A stretch of DNA of 64,000 nucleotides, taken from positions 186,001 through 250,000 of the forward strand of contig NC_058167.1 of NCBI RefSeq assembly GCF_020080835.1, read 5' to 3'. Shown one piece after another: positions 21,861-32,224 of the stretch. Source of the DNA: Cotesia glomerata. Lineage: Eukaryota > Arthropoda > Insecta > Hymenoptera > Braconidae. Each line of letters opens with the position of its first letter. Position 1 is the first letter of the stretch. The translations under genes were made by a program, and so were the position numbers. The notes below the pieces were generated by a model. That model did not search any database. It saw only the letters and a list, made by a program, of their open reading frames with translations, and was not told the DNA's origin.

Positions 21861-22989
21861 ATTCTTCTTTCTTAATAATTGGATGTCAGCTAAAAAAGAA
21901 TTTTGCGATAATTGACTTCATATGTAGGTTATGTTAGAGTGGTGAATAGTTGTAAAAAATGTTTTCGTTTATAAACTAGAACTTCTTGAGACATGAAACT
22001 TAGGACATATCTATCAAACTTCAATAAATTCAGTAAAAATTTCATTAAAAGAACCGTCTCTTCAGCAACGGAGAAAAAGTCATTGTAATGTCTTCAAAAT
22101 TTAACATTACATATAGTTATTCAGTCAACGGACTAAGAATTTTACATTCATTTTACTTTTACAGATCACATAACCGATGAATTCTTCTATTGCGGGGATC
22201 GCGGGAATGTAACAGATTAAAATGTATGCATTTTCCAAGCACTTGAGATGTGGGAAAGAAATTTGGCTATTTATTTCAATAGAATTCATAAAAAGCATGT
22301 GCAATTAATTTTCTATAAAAAATTAACGTCACGGAGAAAATTTTAGTTAACGGAAAATTCGTCGCACTTTAAGCTAGGCAGATTTAGACTTCACTTATGA
22401 GACTCGCAATAACTTTAACTGAAACTCAATGCTTATTTAAAATTTTTTTCTTCATGACAATTATTATTCATTTTAGTAAGAAAGCCACGGAAATGTTATA
22501 ATAATTGCGCATTGAAAGTTACAATTAATATTAGATAGAAAAATCCCATGGATAAAAGGTACAGACTAATTCGAGGGAATTTAGAATCTGTACAAGTCAA
22601 AACAATATCGATGCTTAACTCAAAAGCTGTTGGTCGGGGGGGATTTACGCAGAGGAACTTTTTGTAGAAAATTTTATGCTCTAAAAAAATTATACACGCG
22701 TTTTTCCCAAAAAAATTTTTTTCACGTCGAAAAATCAAGTTGAAACCGAAAAAAAAATTTTTTCTATGTTATTTAAATAGGAAATTGAATTTCTTAATGA
22801 GCTAAGCCGCTATTGTACTTAAGGCCTTTTACCCGGCGGCATAATTTTTTATTTTTTTATAAAATATCAAATTTTCAGGTAGCACAGAGAAAAAAAAATA
22901 TCGCCTAAAAATGAAGCACCCTAATGATCATGCATGAAATTAACGCCTGATCATACATGTTCATGCATGATGATTTTTCCCCGGGAAGT

Positions 22990-23375
22990 TATTTGGTTGC
23001 ACAGCCCATTGATACAGTTCTTGGGGGTTTGAAATTTGTTTATCAAATGGTAGTTGAAGACTAGTTCTTGCTGCAGCTCTTTTTAGTGTTCCTCCTAGAT
23101 AATCACAAGGTCCTCTACCATGGTCACTGGCAAAGAAATGCCATTCAGCATTTCATCTAAAATCTTCTTTGTGATAATATAAGTTAACGAAGTTTTTGTT
23201 GTTTTTAAATTGTTGCGGAGCTTTGTCGGAAAAGTAGTAGATCTCTTTAGCAGTATCGGACAAGGACTTTATAAAATCAGTAAAGATTTTAAAAAAGACG
23301 TTAACTGCAGTCGAGTCATATATATTACAGTCCGATATGATCACTAAACTTCTGTGCAATAATTCGTTTTTTTTT
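22990..23375 (-). pseudogene. Fragment of a transposon-associated gene (FSDxAPQQFKN family)
   Basis: On the minus strand the frame reads VIISDC, YYFSDKAPQQFKNNKNFVN, an in-frame TGA after HKEDFR, then AEWHFFASDHGRGPCDYLGG and RTSLQ. The same conserved blocks occur in the plus-strand gene at 59650-62096. I recall this family as recurrent in hymenopteran and aphid genomes, tied to mobile elements but without a clear domain name. Only the central third is present, with one nonsense codon, so it is a dead fragment. Confidence 0.65.
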
Positions 23376-23862
23376 CTTAAAATAAACTACCACCGGAAAT
23401 ATTGCCGGCTGATCATTATTCCAGTGGAATCCTGGTACTGCATTTTGGATAACGAATTTGTAGTTCTCGGCAAAATCACAAACTATAAGAAATTTGTGAC
23501 AGGGATTTTTATTCCCCGTGTGCGTCCCTCCCTGCGCCTAAATTTGGCACCAGATCCACACTTGGTGTGTTTCTTAATTTTGCTATTTTGTATTAAGTTA
23601 TTAATTTATTTATTGTATATTATATATTATTATTTATATTTGAGAATTATTATATTATTATTATTAGTTCATAAGTCATTAACTTGATATTTGTTTCAGA
23701 TATTTATATCGAATTGTTTATAATTTTATTATTTTGAAACGAAGTTCCTTATCGCGCGTTGCGAAAGGGGGCTAGACGGAAAAAATGCATACGAGAAGTT
23801 GTAACGACACTTTTTGCTATAGTAAGCCATTGTAAGCTATTGTAAGCCGTGCGGCGTGCGCA

Positions 23863-23909
<47 letters not shown>

Positions 23910-24713
23910 GTACATAAACACACTCAATTTTTTACTCTGTTTTTTGGAATAAATTCTGCTGTATTTTGCCTTCGGGCATTTTTTGTTTTAGAAACATTAC
24001 GTGCACAAAATCGTAATCTACAAGCTGAAATATAAATTTCTAAATTTGTATCTTGTGGATTGCTGTAATATTTATATTAAATATTCTCAACATCGAAGAG
24101 GTTAGGTCCAAGTGTTTTGTGAAATTGTGGATGGTTAGCCTAATTGACATCAATTGATGCTAAGAGTCTCTTGATGGTTGTCAAGTGTCATCACTCTGTT
24201 TACTGCTTGGTCGGTAACATATCATCAAGTTAGTTACAAGAAGCATCAAATATTGACTCTAAACATCAAATTGATATTGTTGGAAAAATACATGAAAGAT
24301 TTATAGTGTGTGTGTCTAAGAAGATATAAGTGGCATTATCTGTGGCAGGTTATTTCTCTTGTATTAGACCAGCAAATTGTAATTTGACATTTAACCGACT
24401 GGTCATTTTACGGAAATTTAAGTGTCACTATTTCTGACTGGTTAATTACCTAGTCATTCACCATATACTTTACCTTGTATCAGTGACTATCTATTGGCAA
24501 AGTGTTATCAATTTGTATCTCAGTATCAAATTGTTGCTGTGTGAGAACTTACAATAGACCAACAGTGTGTTTATTGGGAAATTATAAGTGACACAATTAA
24601 TAACTGGTTATTTACCTTATACTTTTCTTTATATAAAATTGACATTATTTCGATTGGTTTTTTATCTTGCTTATACATCCAGTAATTTACCTTACACTTA
24701 AGGTGTTGTTGTT
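23376..24713. other. Non-coding region, probably including the 5'UTR of the next element
   Basis: Contains a (TC)n microsatellite at 23867-23905 and AT-rich DNA. From about 24090, repeated phrases (TCAATTTGTATCTCAGTATC, TTACCTTATACTT, AGTGACAC) suggest an internally repetitive 5'UTR of the non-LTR element that starts coding at 24714. The exact 5' boundary is not visible. Confidence 0.4.
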
Positions 24714-25943
24714 ATGCCATTGGTGCCTGATACATGTGCTAAATGCAAGAGACCTGTCAAAACACCTGTCATTTGTAATATTTGTCAACAGCATTTTCAT
24801 CCAGGCTGTGCAAGAGATTATATAAAAAACAGGCCAATTACTGATTGCTGCAGGAAACAACTAAATTATCTTTTACAAAGTTTAGATTCATCGACAGCTA
24901 CGGTTTCAAAAAGGTTAACCTCAATTAAATCAGTTAATTCAAATATATCCTCAATCTCAAGTTTCAAATCAGCCAGCTCATCTCCACTTGTTCGCTCGTC
25001 TACAGCTCGTGCATCGACCTCACTCAAATCACCTGTTACACCAAATACACCGGTTACACCTGGTCCAGACTCTGTGTTTTATTCTCCTATAACATCCCCA
25101 GTAATGTTTCAGCTACCAACGAACTGGTCTGAAAAATCGCTTGATGATAAGATAACAGCTTTGATGGAGCAGTTTTTATCAGCGAACATGTCTGTAAATA
25201 AGAAACTTGAAGAACTCGGTACACGAATTGCCGACCTCAAAGTATCTCAAGCAACCACTATGAATGAACTATCGGAAGTCAAATCTAATGTAAAAATAAA
25301 TGCTGACTCTATTTCTAAGTTAAATACAGACATTGAAAAATTAAAAGAAGCAAATGAAGTTGATATGAATATTATGCACACTAAACTGATAGATCTGAGC
25401 AAATCAATTAGCTCTGAAAGCAAAGCAACTTCTTCTACATTACCTACATTAGGATGTACAACTGAATTAGTAATTTCGGGTATTCCTGACTCGGTAGCTA
25501 ATAAAATGCTGCCATTAGAGATATCATCAGCTGTTTTAAATGCTTTAGATTTGCCAAATCTGGTCAGTGATATTTTAAGTACACGAAAATTTGAAAATAG
25601 AAACGGTCCTAGACAAGATAAGACTAGGTATCATTCCTTTATTGTCGATTTGAAGTCATCTCGAGTGCGCGACTTCATTATTAGCTCGAAACGAAAGTCA
25701 AAAAATCTATTGGCCAAAACCGTGTTTCCGACTTGTGTTGAGCAGAACTCCGGAGGTACTATTTACATCAATGAGTTTTTACTACCAGAGACACATAAGC
25801 TGCTACTACAAACCAAAGAGAAAGCTAAATCACAAAATTTTAAGTATGTTTGGGTGACTTCCGGGCAGATCTTTGTTAAAAGAGATGATGGCTCTGAAAA
25901 ATTTAAAGTAAATTGTGTTTCTGATCTTACTAAACTTGTTTAA
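24714..25943 (+). CDS. Non-LTR retrotransposon ORF1 (PHD-type zinc finger, coiled coil)
   Basis: 409 residues; an RNA-binding/chaperone-like ORF1 protein. Residues 8-46 give a C4HC3-type PHD pattern: C8, C11, C21, C24, H29, C32, C45, C46. A Ser/Thr-rich linker (50-130) is followed by a coiled-coil stretch (about 140-230) with regular Leu/Ile heptads, then a more globular C-terminal domain (about 245-400) containing TRKFENRNGPRQDKTRYHSF. Start ATG at 24714 follows a long leader with no competing long frame. It ends TAA 25941-25943 and ORF2 continues in the same frame directly after it. Confidence 0.75.
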   Translation: MPLVPDTCAKCKRPVKTPVICNICQQHFHPGCARDYIKNRPITDCCRKQLNYLLQSLDSSTATVSKRLTSIKSVNSNISSISSFKSASSSPLVRSSTARASTSLKSPVTPNTPVTPGPDSVFYSPITSPVMFQLPTNWSEKSLDDKITALMEQFLSANMSVNKKLEELGTRIADLKVSQATTMNELSEVKSNVKINADSISKLNTDIEKLKEANEVDMNIMHTKLIDLSKSISSESKATSSTLPTLGCTTELVISGIPDSVANKMLPLEISSAVLNALDLPNLVSDILSTRKFENRNGPRQDKTRYHSFIVDLKSSRVRDFIISSKRKSKNLLAKTVFPTCVEQNSGGTIYINEFLLPETHKLLLQTKEKAKSQNFKYVWVTSGQIFVKRDDGSEKFKVNCVSDLTKLV

Positions 25944-28838
25944 CATTCAACTGATTCACCTAGTATCCCAACTGTAAATGCCTCATCCCTGAATGTACTA
26001 AGTTTAAATATAAATAGTGTTGCTGGTCATATTGCTGAGTTTCTTGATTTAGTTGATAATACAAAACCTGACATTATTGTACTTGTAGAGACTTGGTTAA
26101 AGCCTTCACTTGATAACAATATTTTCTCGCTTGAAGATTACTTTATTATACGTAGAGATCGAATCTTAAAGCATACAGAAACTGATCGTTACATTCAAGG
26201 AGGTGGTATAGCTTGTCTCATACATAAATCTTTAAAAGCCAAAGTACTTCATATCTCAACTTCTGATCATCTAAATCAGCCGGAATTTTTGATTGTCGAT
26301 GTAACTTTAATTTCTGGGACTCACCTTTTATTATCATGCATCTATCGAAGACCTAAAGGACTCTTTCTCAATGAGTTCTTTGATATTTATTCCAGACTTG
26401 CATCAAACTATAATAACATTATTATCGCTGGTGATTTAAATTGCAACTTGTTGGAAGATACCTACACTTCGAACCATCTAAAGAATTTCATAGTTGAATC
26501 GTCACTTCATTGTGTACCCTTTGGTGCTACTTTTCACAAAAACAATTGTGATTCCTGGTTAGACGTCATTTTACTGGATAATGAAACCAAGTTATCCTCG
26601 TTTATGAAGTCTGAGTTTCCATTTATTGATGGTCATGACTACTTACTCTGCCAATACAGATTGGATAGCTTAAAACCTCTTCCAAAGAGATTAACCTTCA
26701 GGAACTTTAAAAACTGTGATCACCTGGCCTTATCAATGTCGCTGATGGATGCGTTGAAAATTGACAATTTTGTGCTTGAAAATTCTAATCCTGATGGACT
26801 ACTGAGTATTTTTAAAGCTGGGGTTTTGGACTCTCTAGATGTACATGCACCCTTACTTACAAGAAATGTGACGCGAGTGAGTAATCCGTGGTTTACCAAA
26901 GAGTTAAAAATTAAGTGTCAGGAGCGCGATAAAATCTACAAAAAAGCAAAGAGATACAAGGATCCAAACTTGATTGCTCTCTTTAGATTAAAAAGAAAAG
27001 AATTGAAAATCCAGCTGAATCAAGCTCGTGAAGATTACCTCAAAACTGCTCTTTTAAATTTGCCTTATGGTTCGACTGTCTGGAGCAAACTCAAACATCT
27101 TGGCTTAATCAAATCAAACCCCTCGTCACCGCTTAATTTCTTTGATGCTTGCGAGTTGAATGAGTACTATGCAAACATAGTTAGGAAACATCAACCAAGT
27201 GATGCAAATTTCTTAGATAATTTACCTATTGACCATACAAAGAAGGTTGACTGCTCATTTCATTGGACAAAGATTGATATAGTTGATGTCACCAAGGCAT
27301 TGCACCTTACACTATCCAAATCAAAAGGTAAAAGTCCTGATGGTCTTGATCTGAGATGGCTGAAAGATCATATCCCCCAAATCTCACTCTTTCTTACAGA
27401 ATTATTTAATAGATCTCTTGATTGTTGTATCTTCCCTGATATTTGGAAGATTATCTATATAATACCATTAAATAAAATTACACCACCAAGGTCACCGTCA
27501 GACACCCGGCCGGTTGCAAATCTGTCGCATTTGGCTAAAGTCTTTGAAAGAATTATTGCTAATCAGGTGACAGCATATTTGGAAGATAATGAGCTATTTG
27601 ATCCTTTTCAGTCTGGATTTAGAAAACATCACAGCACGCAAACAGCGTTATTGAAACTCACTGATGATATTCGACAGGCAATGGATAACAGCAAACTCAC
27701 TGTATTAGTATTGTTTGACTTGAGCAAAGCTTTCGACTATGTTGATCCCAAAAATATACTGATTGCGCTATTTGAGCTTGGTTTCTCAATGGAAACAATA
27801 AATTGGTTCTTCTCTTACTTGTCGGGTCGATCTCAATCAATATTAAACGATCTTGGGACTCCAATTCAACTACTCAAAACGTCATCTGGTGTTCCGCAGG
27901 GATCTGTTCTGGGTCCAATCCTGTTTCTAATAGTCATGAATTCCGTGGCCCAGCGGCTGGTATATTGCAAGCATGGTTTGTTTGCTGATGACAAATATAT
28001 ATACTCTCACTTCTTTTTCTATCAGCTACATGATGCTATCTGGAGGGTCAACTCGGATGCACAATCAGTCGCTGACTGGGCAAGAGACCATGGATTGGAA
28101 ATCAACCTAGCTAAAACAAAGGCTATGATCTTGGGCTCTAATAGTAAGTTGAAAAAGCTTGAGGACTTGGATCTGCCACCAATAGAAGTAAATGGTGTCA
28201 TAATACCCTACGTTAACTATACCAAGTGCTTAGGTATTCAGCTAAGCAGAAATCTGTCATGGAACTACCACGTCACTCAGATAGTTAGTAAAGTGAACTC
28301 AGCTCTGCATTGTCTCAAAGTAAGGAAAAATATCTTTTCAACTCCTATAAGGAAATTACTAGTATCAGCAACCATCTTACCACTCGTTGACTATTGTTCC
28401 ATTGTATTGGTCGACTCAACTTCTGATAACAATTTAAAACTACAACGTGCGATTAACTGCTCTATCAGATTTATTTTTAATCTCAAAAAAGATGAGCACA
28501 TTACACCTTTCAGACGTGAGCTGGGATGGCTGTCTGTAAAGTATCGCCGAATGTACTACATGAGCTGTTATTTTTACAAGTTACTTCAAGTTGAAAAGCC
28601 CAAGTACTTAAGAGAGCTATTCATTGAAGACATTGATGTTAGACGTTCCAATAGACTAGCAGCTAAAAAACATACTTCCTTCAAGATACCTCATTTTGCT
28701 ACCACCTATATGGAACACTCATTCTTGATCTCCGTGATTCGTCTGTGGGAAGAACTACCAGAAGAAATCGTAAACTCAAGTAGCAGTGAAGTCTTCAAAA
28801 ATAAAGTTTTTGACTATTTGCTAAATTTAGACAGTTGA
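25944..28838 (+). CDS. Non-LTR retrotransposon ORF2 (APE endonuclease + reverse transcriptase)
   Basis: The frame is open for 965 codons from the codon after the ORF1 stop. The endonuclease starts at once (LNVLSLNINSVAGHI, DIIVLVETWLKP near 26070-26110), then CIYRRPKG and IIIAGDLNCNLL, so a start further downstream would remove the EN catalytic core. RT blocks: SKGKSPDGLD, FQSGFRKHHSTQTALLKL, VLFDLSKAFDYVD, SGVPQGSVLGPILF and the catalytic FADD (27981-27992; Tyr is replaced by Phe). The C-terminal part is open to the stop. No ATG is found in frame before about 26600, so translation must depend on ORF1 (readthrough or reinitiation) or on a non-AUG codon. Confidence 0.8.
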   Translation, partial: HSTDSPSIPTVNASSLNVLSLNINSVAGHIAEFLDLVDNTKPDIIVLVETWLKPSLDNNIFSLEDYFIIRRDRILKHTETDRYIQGGGIACLIHKSLKAKVLHISTSDHLNQPEFLIVDVTLISGTHLLLSCIYRRPKGLFLNEFFDIYSRLASNYNNIIIAGDLNCNLLEDTYTSNHLKNFIVESSLHCVPFGATFHKNNCDSWLDVILLDNETKLSSFMKSEFPFIDGHDYLLCQYRLDSLKPLPKRLTFRNFKNCDHLALSMSLMDALKIDNFVLENSNPDGLLSIFKAGVLDSLDVHAPLLTRNVTRVSNPWFTKELKIKCQERDKIYKKAKRYKDPNLIALFRLKRKELKIQLNQAREDYLKTALLNLPYGSTVWSKLKHLGLIKSNPSSPLNFFDACELNEYYANIVRKHQPSDANFLDNLPIDHTKKVDCSFHWTKIDIVDVTKALHLTLSKSKGKSPDGLDLRWLKDHIPQISLFLTELFNRSLDCCIFPDIWKIIYIIPLNKITPPRSPSDTRPVANLSHLAKVFERIIANQVTAYLEDNELFDPFQSGFRKHHSTQTALLKLTDDIRQAMDNSKLTVLVLFDLSKAFDYVDPKNILIALFELGFSMETINWFFSYLSGRSQSILNDLGTPIQLLKTSSGVPQGSVLGPILFLIVMNSVAQRLVYCKHGLFADDKYIYSHFFFYQLHDAIWRVNSDAQSVADWARDHGLEINLAKTKAMILGSNSKLKKLEDLDLPPIEVNGVIIPYVNYTKCLGIQLSRNLSWNYHVTQIVSKVNSALHCLKVRKNIFSTPIRKLLVSATILPLVDYCSIVLVDSTSDNNLKLQRAINCSIRFIFNLKKDEHITPFRRELGWLSVKYRRMYYMSCYFYKLLQVEKPKYLRELFIEDIDVRRSNRLAAKKHTSFKIPHFATTYMEHSFLISVIRLWEELPEEIVNSSSSEVFKNKVFDYLLNLDS

Positions 28839-29093
28839 TAAATTGAACAATTGATAGATTAAATTTGTTGATTACAGTACTTCTATACTAATTAAAAAAT
28901 TTAAATTGAGATATTAGTCGAATCAGTTTAGAAAAGTTTAAAATGGTTAAAAGTTTTTGCAATATTATTCTAAAATTTAGGTTAAGAACTATGTACTTAC
29001 ATTTAATATTATTATTTTTAAAATGTAAATATTTTGTATTTAAATTGCCATTTGGCCTGTGCCTTGGCATAAATAAATTTATCAATCAATCAA

Positions 29094-29355
29094 TCAATCC
29101 TTTCCTACCAATATCCTGTTACGTGAATGTGGAACGCTTCACGTAATGATTACCGTAACTTCTATTCTTTCCCGCTTCACAGCATTATTTATATTTGTAT
29201 GGCCCATGCGCAAGGATGACACGCAAAATCGTGAAGCGTTCCACATTTTTATAAATATAAATAATGCTGTGAAGCGGGAAAGAATAAGAGTTACGGTAAT
29301 TATTACGTGAAGCGTTCCACATTCACGTAACAGGATATTGGTAGGAAAGGATTGA
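29094..29355. mobile_element. Hairpin MITE with ~110-bp arms
   Basis: Left arm TCAATCCTTTCCTACCAATA onwards and right arm (ending TAGGAAAGGATTGA) are near-perfect inverted copies. They include CGTGAATGTGGAACGCTTCA and TCTTTCCCGCTTCACAGCAT. The centre (about 29205-29245) is unique but carries another CGTGAAGCGTTCCACATTTT copy. It abuts the 3' tail of the non-LTR element, whose last bases TCAATCC form part of the left arm. Confidence 0.75.
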
Positions 29356-29419
29356 GAAAGGAATGTGGAGAGGATCATCTTAATGTGAGTTTATAGAATA
29401 TGCGAGAAAAAATTATTAG

Positions 29420-29496
29420 ATAGCTCGGACTGGGATTCGAACCCAGAACCTTCTGAAGACATGTCGGCTACTCTACCATTTGAGCTATCCGGTCTA
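29420..29496 (-). tRNA. tRNA-like sequence, degenerate
   Basis: On the minus strand it has an intact A box (TAGCTCAAATGGTAGAGTA), an intact B box (GGTTCGAATCC in a perfect CTGGG/CCCAG T-arm) and a partly paired acceptor stem (5 of 7). The anticodon arm does not pair (GCCGA against TCAGA) and lacks T33, so no anticodon can be assigned. It is probably a tRNA pseudogene or tRNA-derived repeat that keeps Pol III promoter boxes. Confidence 0.5.
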
Positions 29497-29555
29497 TACT
29501 AAATTTCCTTTCGCTTATTCTATATACATTAAGCCACACCGTCCATCTTACGGTA

Positions 29556-29600
29556 AGCATTTTTATAAATATAAATAATGCTGTGAAACGGGAAAGAATC
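29556..29600 (+). repeat. Third, partial copy of the hairpin MITE arm
   Basis: ATTTTTATAAATATAAATAA then TGCTGTGAAACGGGAAAGAA repeats the inner part of the right arm at about 29244-29283. It ends exactly where Copia integrase coding sequence begins, so it marks a junction. Confidence 0.6.
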
Positions 29601-31899
29601 ACCGATCAGAGAGATTCAATGCAACAATCCAGAGAAAAGTCAGAGCATACATGCTTGACTCTGGACTACCTCCAAGCATGTGGGAGTTAGCTGTGGATGC
29701 TGCCCTGCATGTATACCACAGAACTCCACACAAGACTATAAACTATGAAACTCCATTAAATAAATTCGCACCCAAAACAAACAATCACTTTGAGCAAATT
29801 AAGAGATTTGGCTGCATAGGTTACATAAAAATGCCACAACCTGCTTTAAAATTCAGTGAAAGAGCAATCAAAGCAGTCCTCGTTGGATATAAACCTACAG
29901 GATACCTTCTGTAGCATCCAAGTTCAAGAAAATTCCTGGAGTCAAGACACGTGAGATTCAACGAGACAATCGTATATAAAGACGTATACAGAAAGAGTCA
30001 GACAGAGGAGGGAGAGGTGACGTCAGAAAAAGAATCGCAAATAGAATAGATTCTAAAAACAGAGCCAAATGAAGCAACTGAAAAAGAAACCACCAATGAA
30101 CACAAAATTAGAGCCAAAGAAACGTGGCAGTCCAAGTAAAAAAGCAAAGTCATCAAGAGAAAATGATCAAAACAACAAGAGACAAGAGAAACAAGAAAAA
30201 CTACACACAAGAATTCAGAGCAAGAGAAAACGAGATTTAGAGAATGATGATAGAGAAGGTCATGTCCACTGATAAATTGAAGATTCCAGCTTCAGGAAGA
30301 GTCCGAGAGATGATAGAATTAAAGACGAAGATGAAAAATTACAATGTTTATTTGCCTCTATAAACAAGGATCCTTCAAGCTATAGTGAAGCAATGCAAAC
30401 TAAAGAGAAAACACAATGGAAAAAGCCATTGAAGAATAACTTAAGTCCTGAAGTCCATGAGCAAAAACAATGTCTGGAAATCGGTCAACAAATCAGAGAT
30501 ACAAAAAGAAGAAAAGAGAGCAAACATCATTGACTCAAAGTGGGTATTCAAGGACAAAAATACATATAATCTCAAAGAGACATATGTACCCGTATCAAGA
30601 CTTTCAGTAATCAGAGCTGTACTGGCGATATAAATAAATATAATCTACATGCAAGCCAACTAGATGTAAAAACAGCTTTTCTCAATGGGACACTAGAGAA
30701 TGAAGCTTGCATGGAGGGTTTAGAATTAGATGAACAGGCAGAAAAAGTTAAAATCAGTTTATGTATTAAAGATAAGTTCAAAGAGATGGAACAAGAGATT
30801 CACAGAGGTAAGTCAGGAAACTTGATTTAGAAAACGATTTACACGAGCCTTGCCTATATACGTTTAGAAAAGATGGCAAAATGACAATACTAGTGATATA
30901 TGTAGACGACATAATCGTAACAAGCAACGAGGAAACAAAATTAGAGGAAATTAAAAGACATTTAAGTAAAGCATTTGAGATGAAAGACTTAGGTGAACCA
31001 AAGAACTTCTTGGGAATGCAAATTCAGAGAAACAAAGAAGAAGGCTGGATGACCATTAATCAAGAGAAATATATAGAGAATGTATTAGAAAAATTCAATA
31101 TGAAAGAGTGAAAACCTCAGAGCACACCAATGGTCTCAAAACATGTCAAGAACAAGAGAAGAAGAAAGAAGATCGATAAACCAGAGTCAGAAGACATACT
31201 TAAGAGTAAAGAAATCAAAAGAGTACCATTCAGAGAAGCTATACGCAGTCTAATGTACCTATCAAATGCAATTAGACCTAACATTGCGTTTGTAGTAAAT
31301 TACTTAGCCAGAAAACAGCTGAAACCCACAGAGAGTGACTGGCTAGACTTAAAAAGAGTATTCAGGTACTTAAGAGGGACTTCGACCTTAGGTCTGAAAT
31401 ATACAGGTGAAAAAGAATGTTTAGACGCTTTCACAGATGCGAGCTTTATTTGGAGATGTGATCGCATGGTGAAGTCACAAACAGAGTTACGTGAAATTCT
31501 CAGCATGCCACGCTGAATACCTAGCTATGACAACTCATGTCAAGAAATCATATCACTAGATAAAGCTTCAAGATTCGCACTTGGAAAGACACTTTTACCA
31601 GCAACGATTTGGTGCAACAACAGATCTGCAGGAGACTGTACCAAAAAGGACGGAAGTCCCAAACTGAACACGTTTGACGATAACTTTGAGAAAATCAGAA
31701 AAAAACCTATTGGAGAGAGAAAAGAGAGAAAGTCGAAAGCAAATAGCGAATACCCATGGAGACTTTGTAAAATAATGCGTAGAAGAAAATAGAGTTAGAG
31801 TTTATTGGATAGCAACCAAGGAAAATGTAGTAGATATAATGACTAAACCATTAGCTTTAGAGAGTCATAAATATCTCAGAGAAAAATTGGTAAGTTAAA
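29600..31899 (+). pseudogene. Copia pol remnant (integrase C-term, RT, RNase H)
   Basis: 29600-29990 reads as the integrase C-terminal region: ERFNATIQRKVR, the next helix, then FGCIGYIK and AVLVGYKPTGYL. RT: a VIYVDDIIVTS block at about 30889-30921 (catalytic YVDD), then MKDLGEPKNFLGMQI. RNase H-linked region: FREAIRSLMYLSNAIRPNIA (31220 onwards), YLRGTSTLGLKY and FTDASF. A Copia-typical C-terminal block VVDIMTKPLALESHKYLREK lies near 31830-31890. Stops occur after KPTGYLL, after FNMKE and elsewhere, and much of the RT N-terminus is scrambled, so it cannot be functional. Confidence 0.85.
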
Positions 31900-31960
31900 C
31901 TCATCAAAATTTTGCTTATGTTTCTGTTACAGCTAGAGCATAAGAGGTAGAGGATCTATC

Positions 31961-31972
31961 AAAGGGAGGGAG
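31961..31972 (+). promoter_or_regulatory. Copia polypurine tract
   Basis: AAAGGGAGGGAG sits immediately before the LTR start TGTTGGAG; this is the plus-strand priming site. Confidence 0.8.
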
Positions 31973-32220
31973 TGTTGGAGAGTCTTTGATAGATGTATGT
32001 GTGTGAGAGAACATACACTTGTGCGCATACGCGCTGTGCCGGTCGCACCGAGGCACGCTGGTGGTCTTTAGCTTCACTCGTTCGACACATAGTTGCGTCT
32101 ACAACGTTCTTTTATCTGAGAGTATTCTATACTGTATTTAGGAGAATATATCGAGTTCAATTTAAATAATAATACGTGTTGTTAATTAATAACCCATCAA
32201 CTCTGCCCATCCTTCTAACA
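31973..32220 (+). repeat. Copia 3' LTR, 248 bp
   Basis: Begins TGTTGGAGAG and ends CCTTCTAACA (TGTT...AACA inverted ends). It contains TCAACTCTGCCCATCC and a GC-rich core with GTGCGCATACGCGC. No second LTR is present in the window. Confidence 0.75.
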
Positions 32221-32224
32221 GTTT

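Larger units (their letters stand above)
20437..22922. mobile_element. 2.5-kb non-autonomous element with ~305-bp terminal inverted repeats
   Basis: Left end AGGGTGCTTCATTTTTAGGC (20437 to about 20743) and right end (22616 to 22922, ending GAAGCACCCT) are inverted copies. Shared landmarks are CAATAGCGGCTTAGCTCATT-like sequence, ACGCGTGTATA and CCCCCCCGACCAACAGCTTT. The flanks are also inverted copies of each other (CATGCATGATCATT at 20423-20436, AATGATCATGCATG at 22923-22936). The element therefore sits at a palindromic site in a word repeat, or its TIR is 14 bp longer. No transposase is seen. The interior contains a pogo-like MITE and a ~130-bp tandem array. Confidence 0.75.
24714..29099 (+). 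mobile_element. Non-LTR retrotransposon, CR1/Jockey group, near full length
   Basis: Two long ORFs (24714-25943 and 25944-28838), a ~240-bp 3'UTR, and a short (CAAT)n-type tail at 29081-29099. ORF1 has a PHD-type zinc finger and a coiled coil; ORF2 has endonuclease and reverse transcriptase. There is no RNase H. Apart from the ORF1 stop, the reading frame is open over 4.1 kb, so the copy is likely young. Clade placement within CR1/Jockey/L2-like elements is by general architecture only. Confidence 0.75.
29600..32220 (+). mobile_element. Ty1/Copia retrotransposon, 5'-truncated and decayed
   Basis: Order integrase C-terminus, reverse transcriptase, RNase H, polypurine tract, 3' LTR, as in Copia. 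The 5' LTR, gag, protease and integrase core are missing. Several frameshifts and stops separate the coding blocks. Confidence 0.85.
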
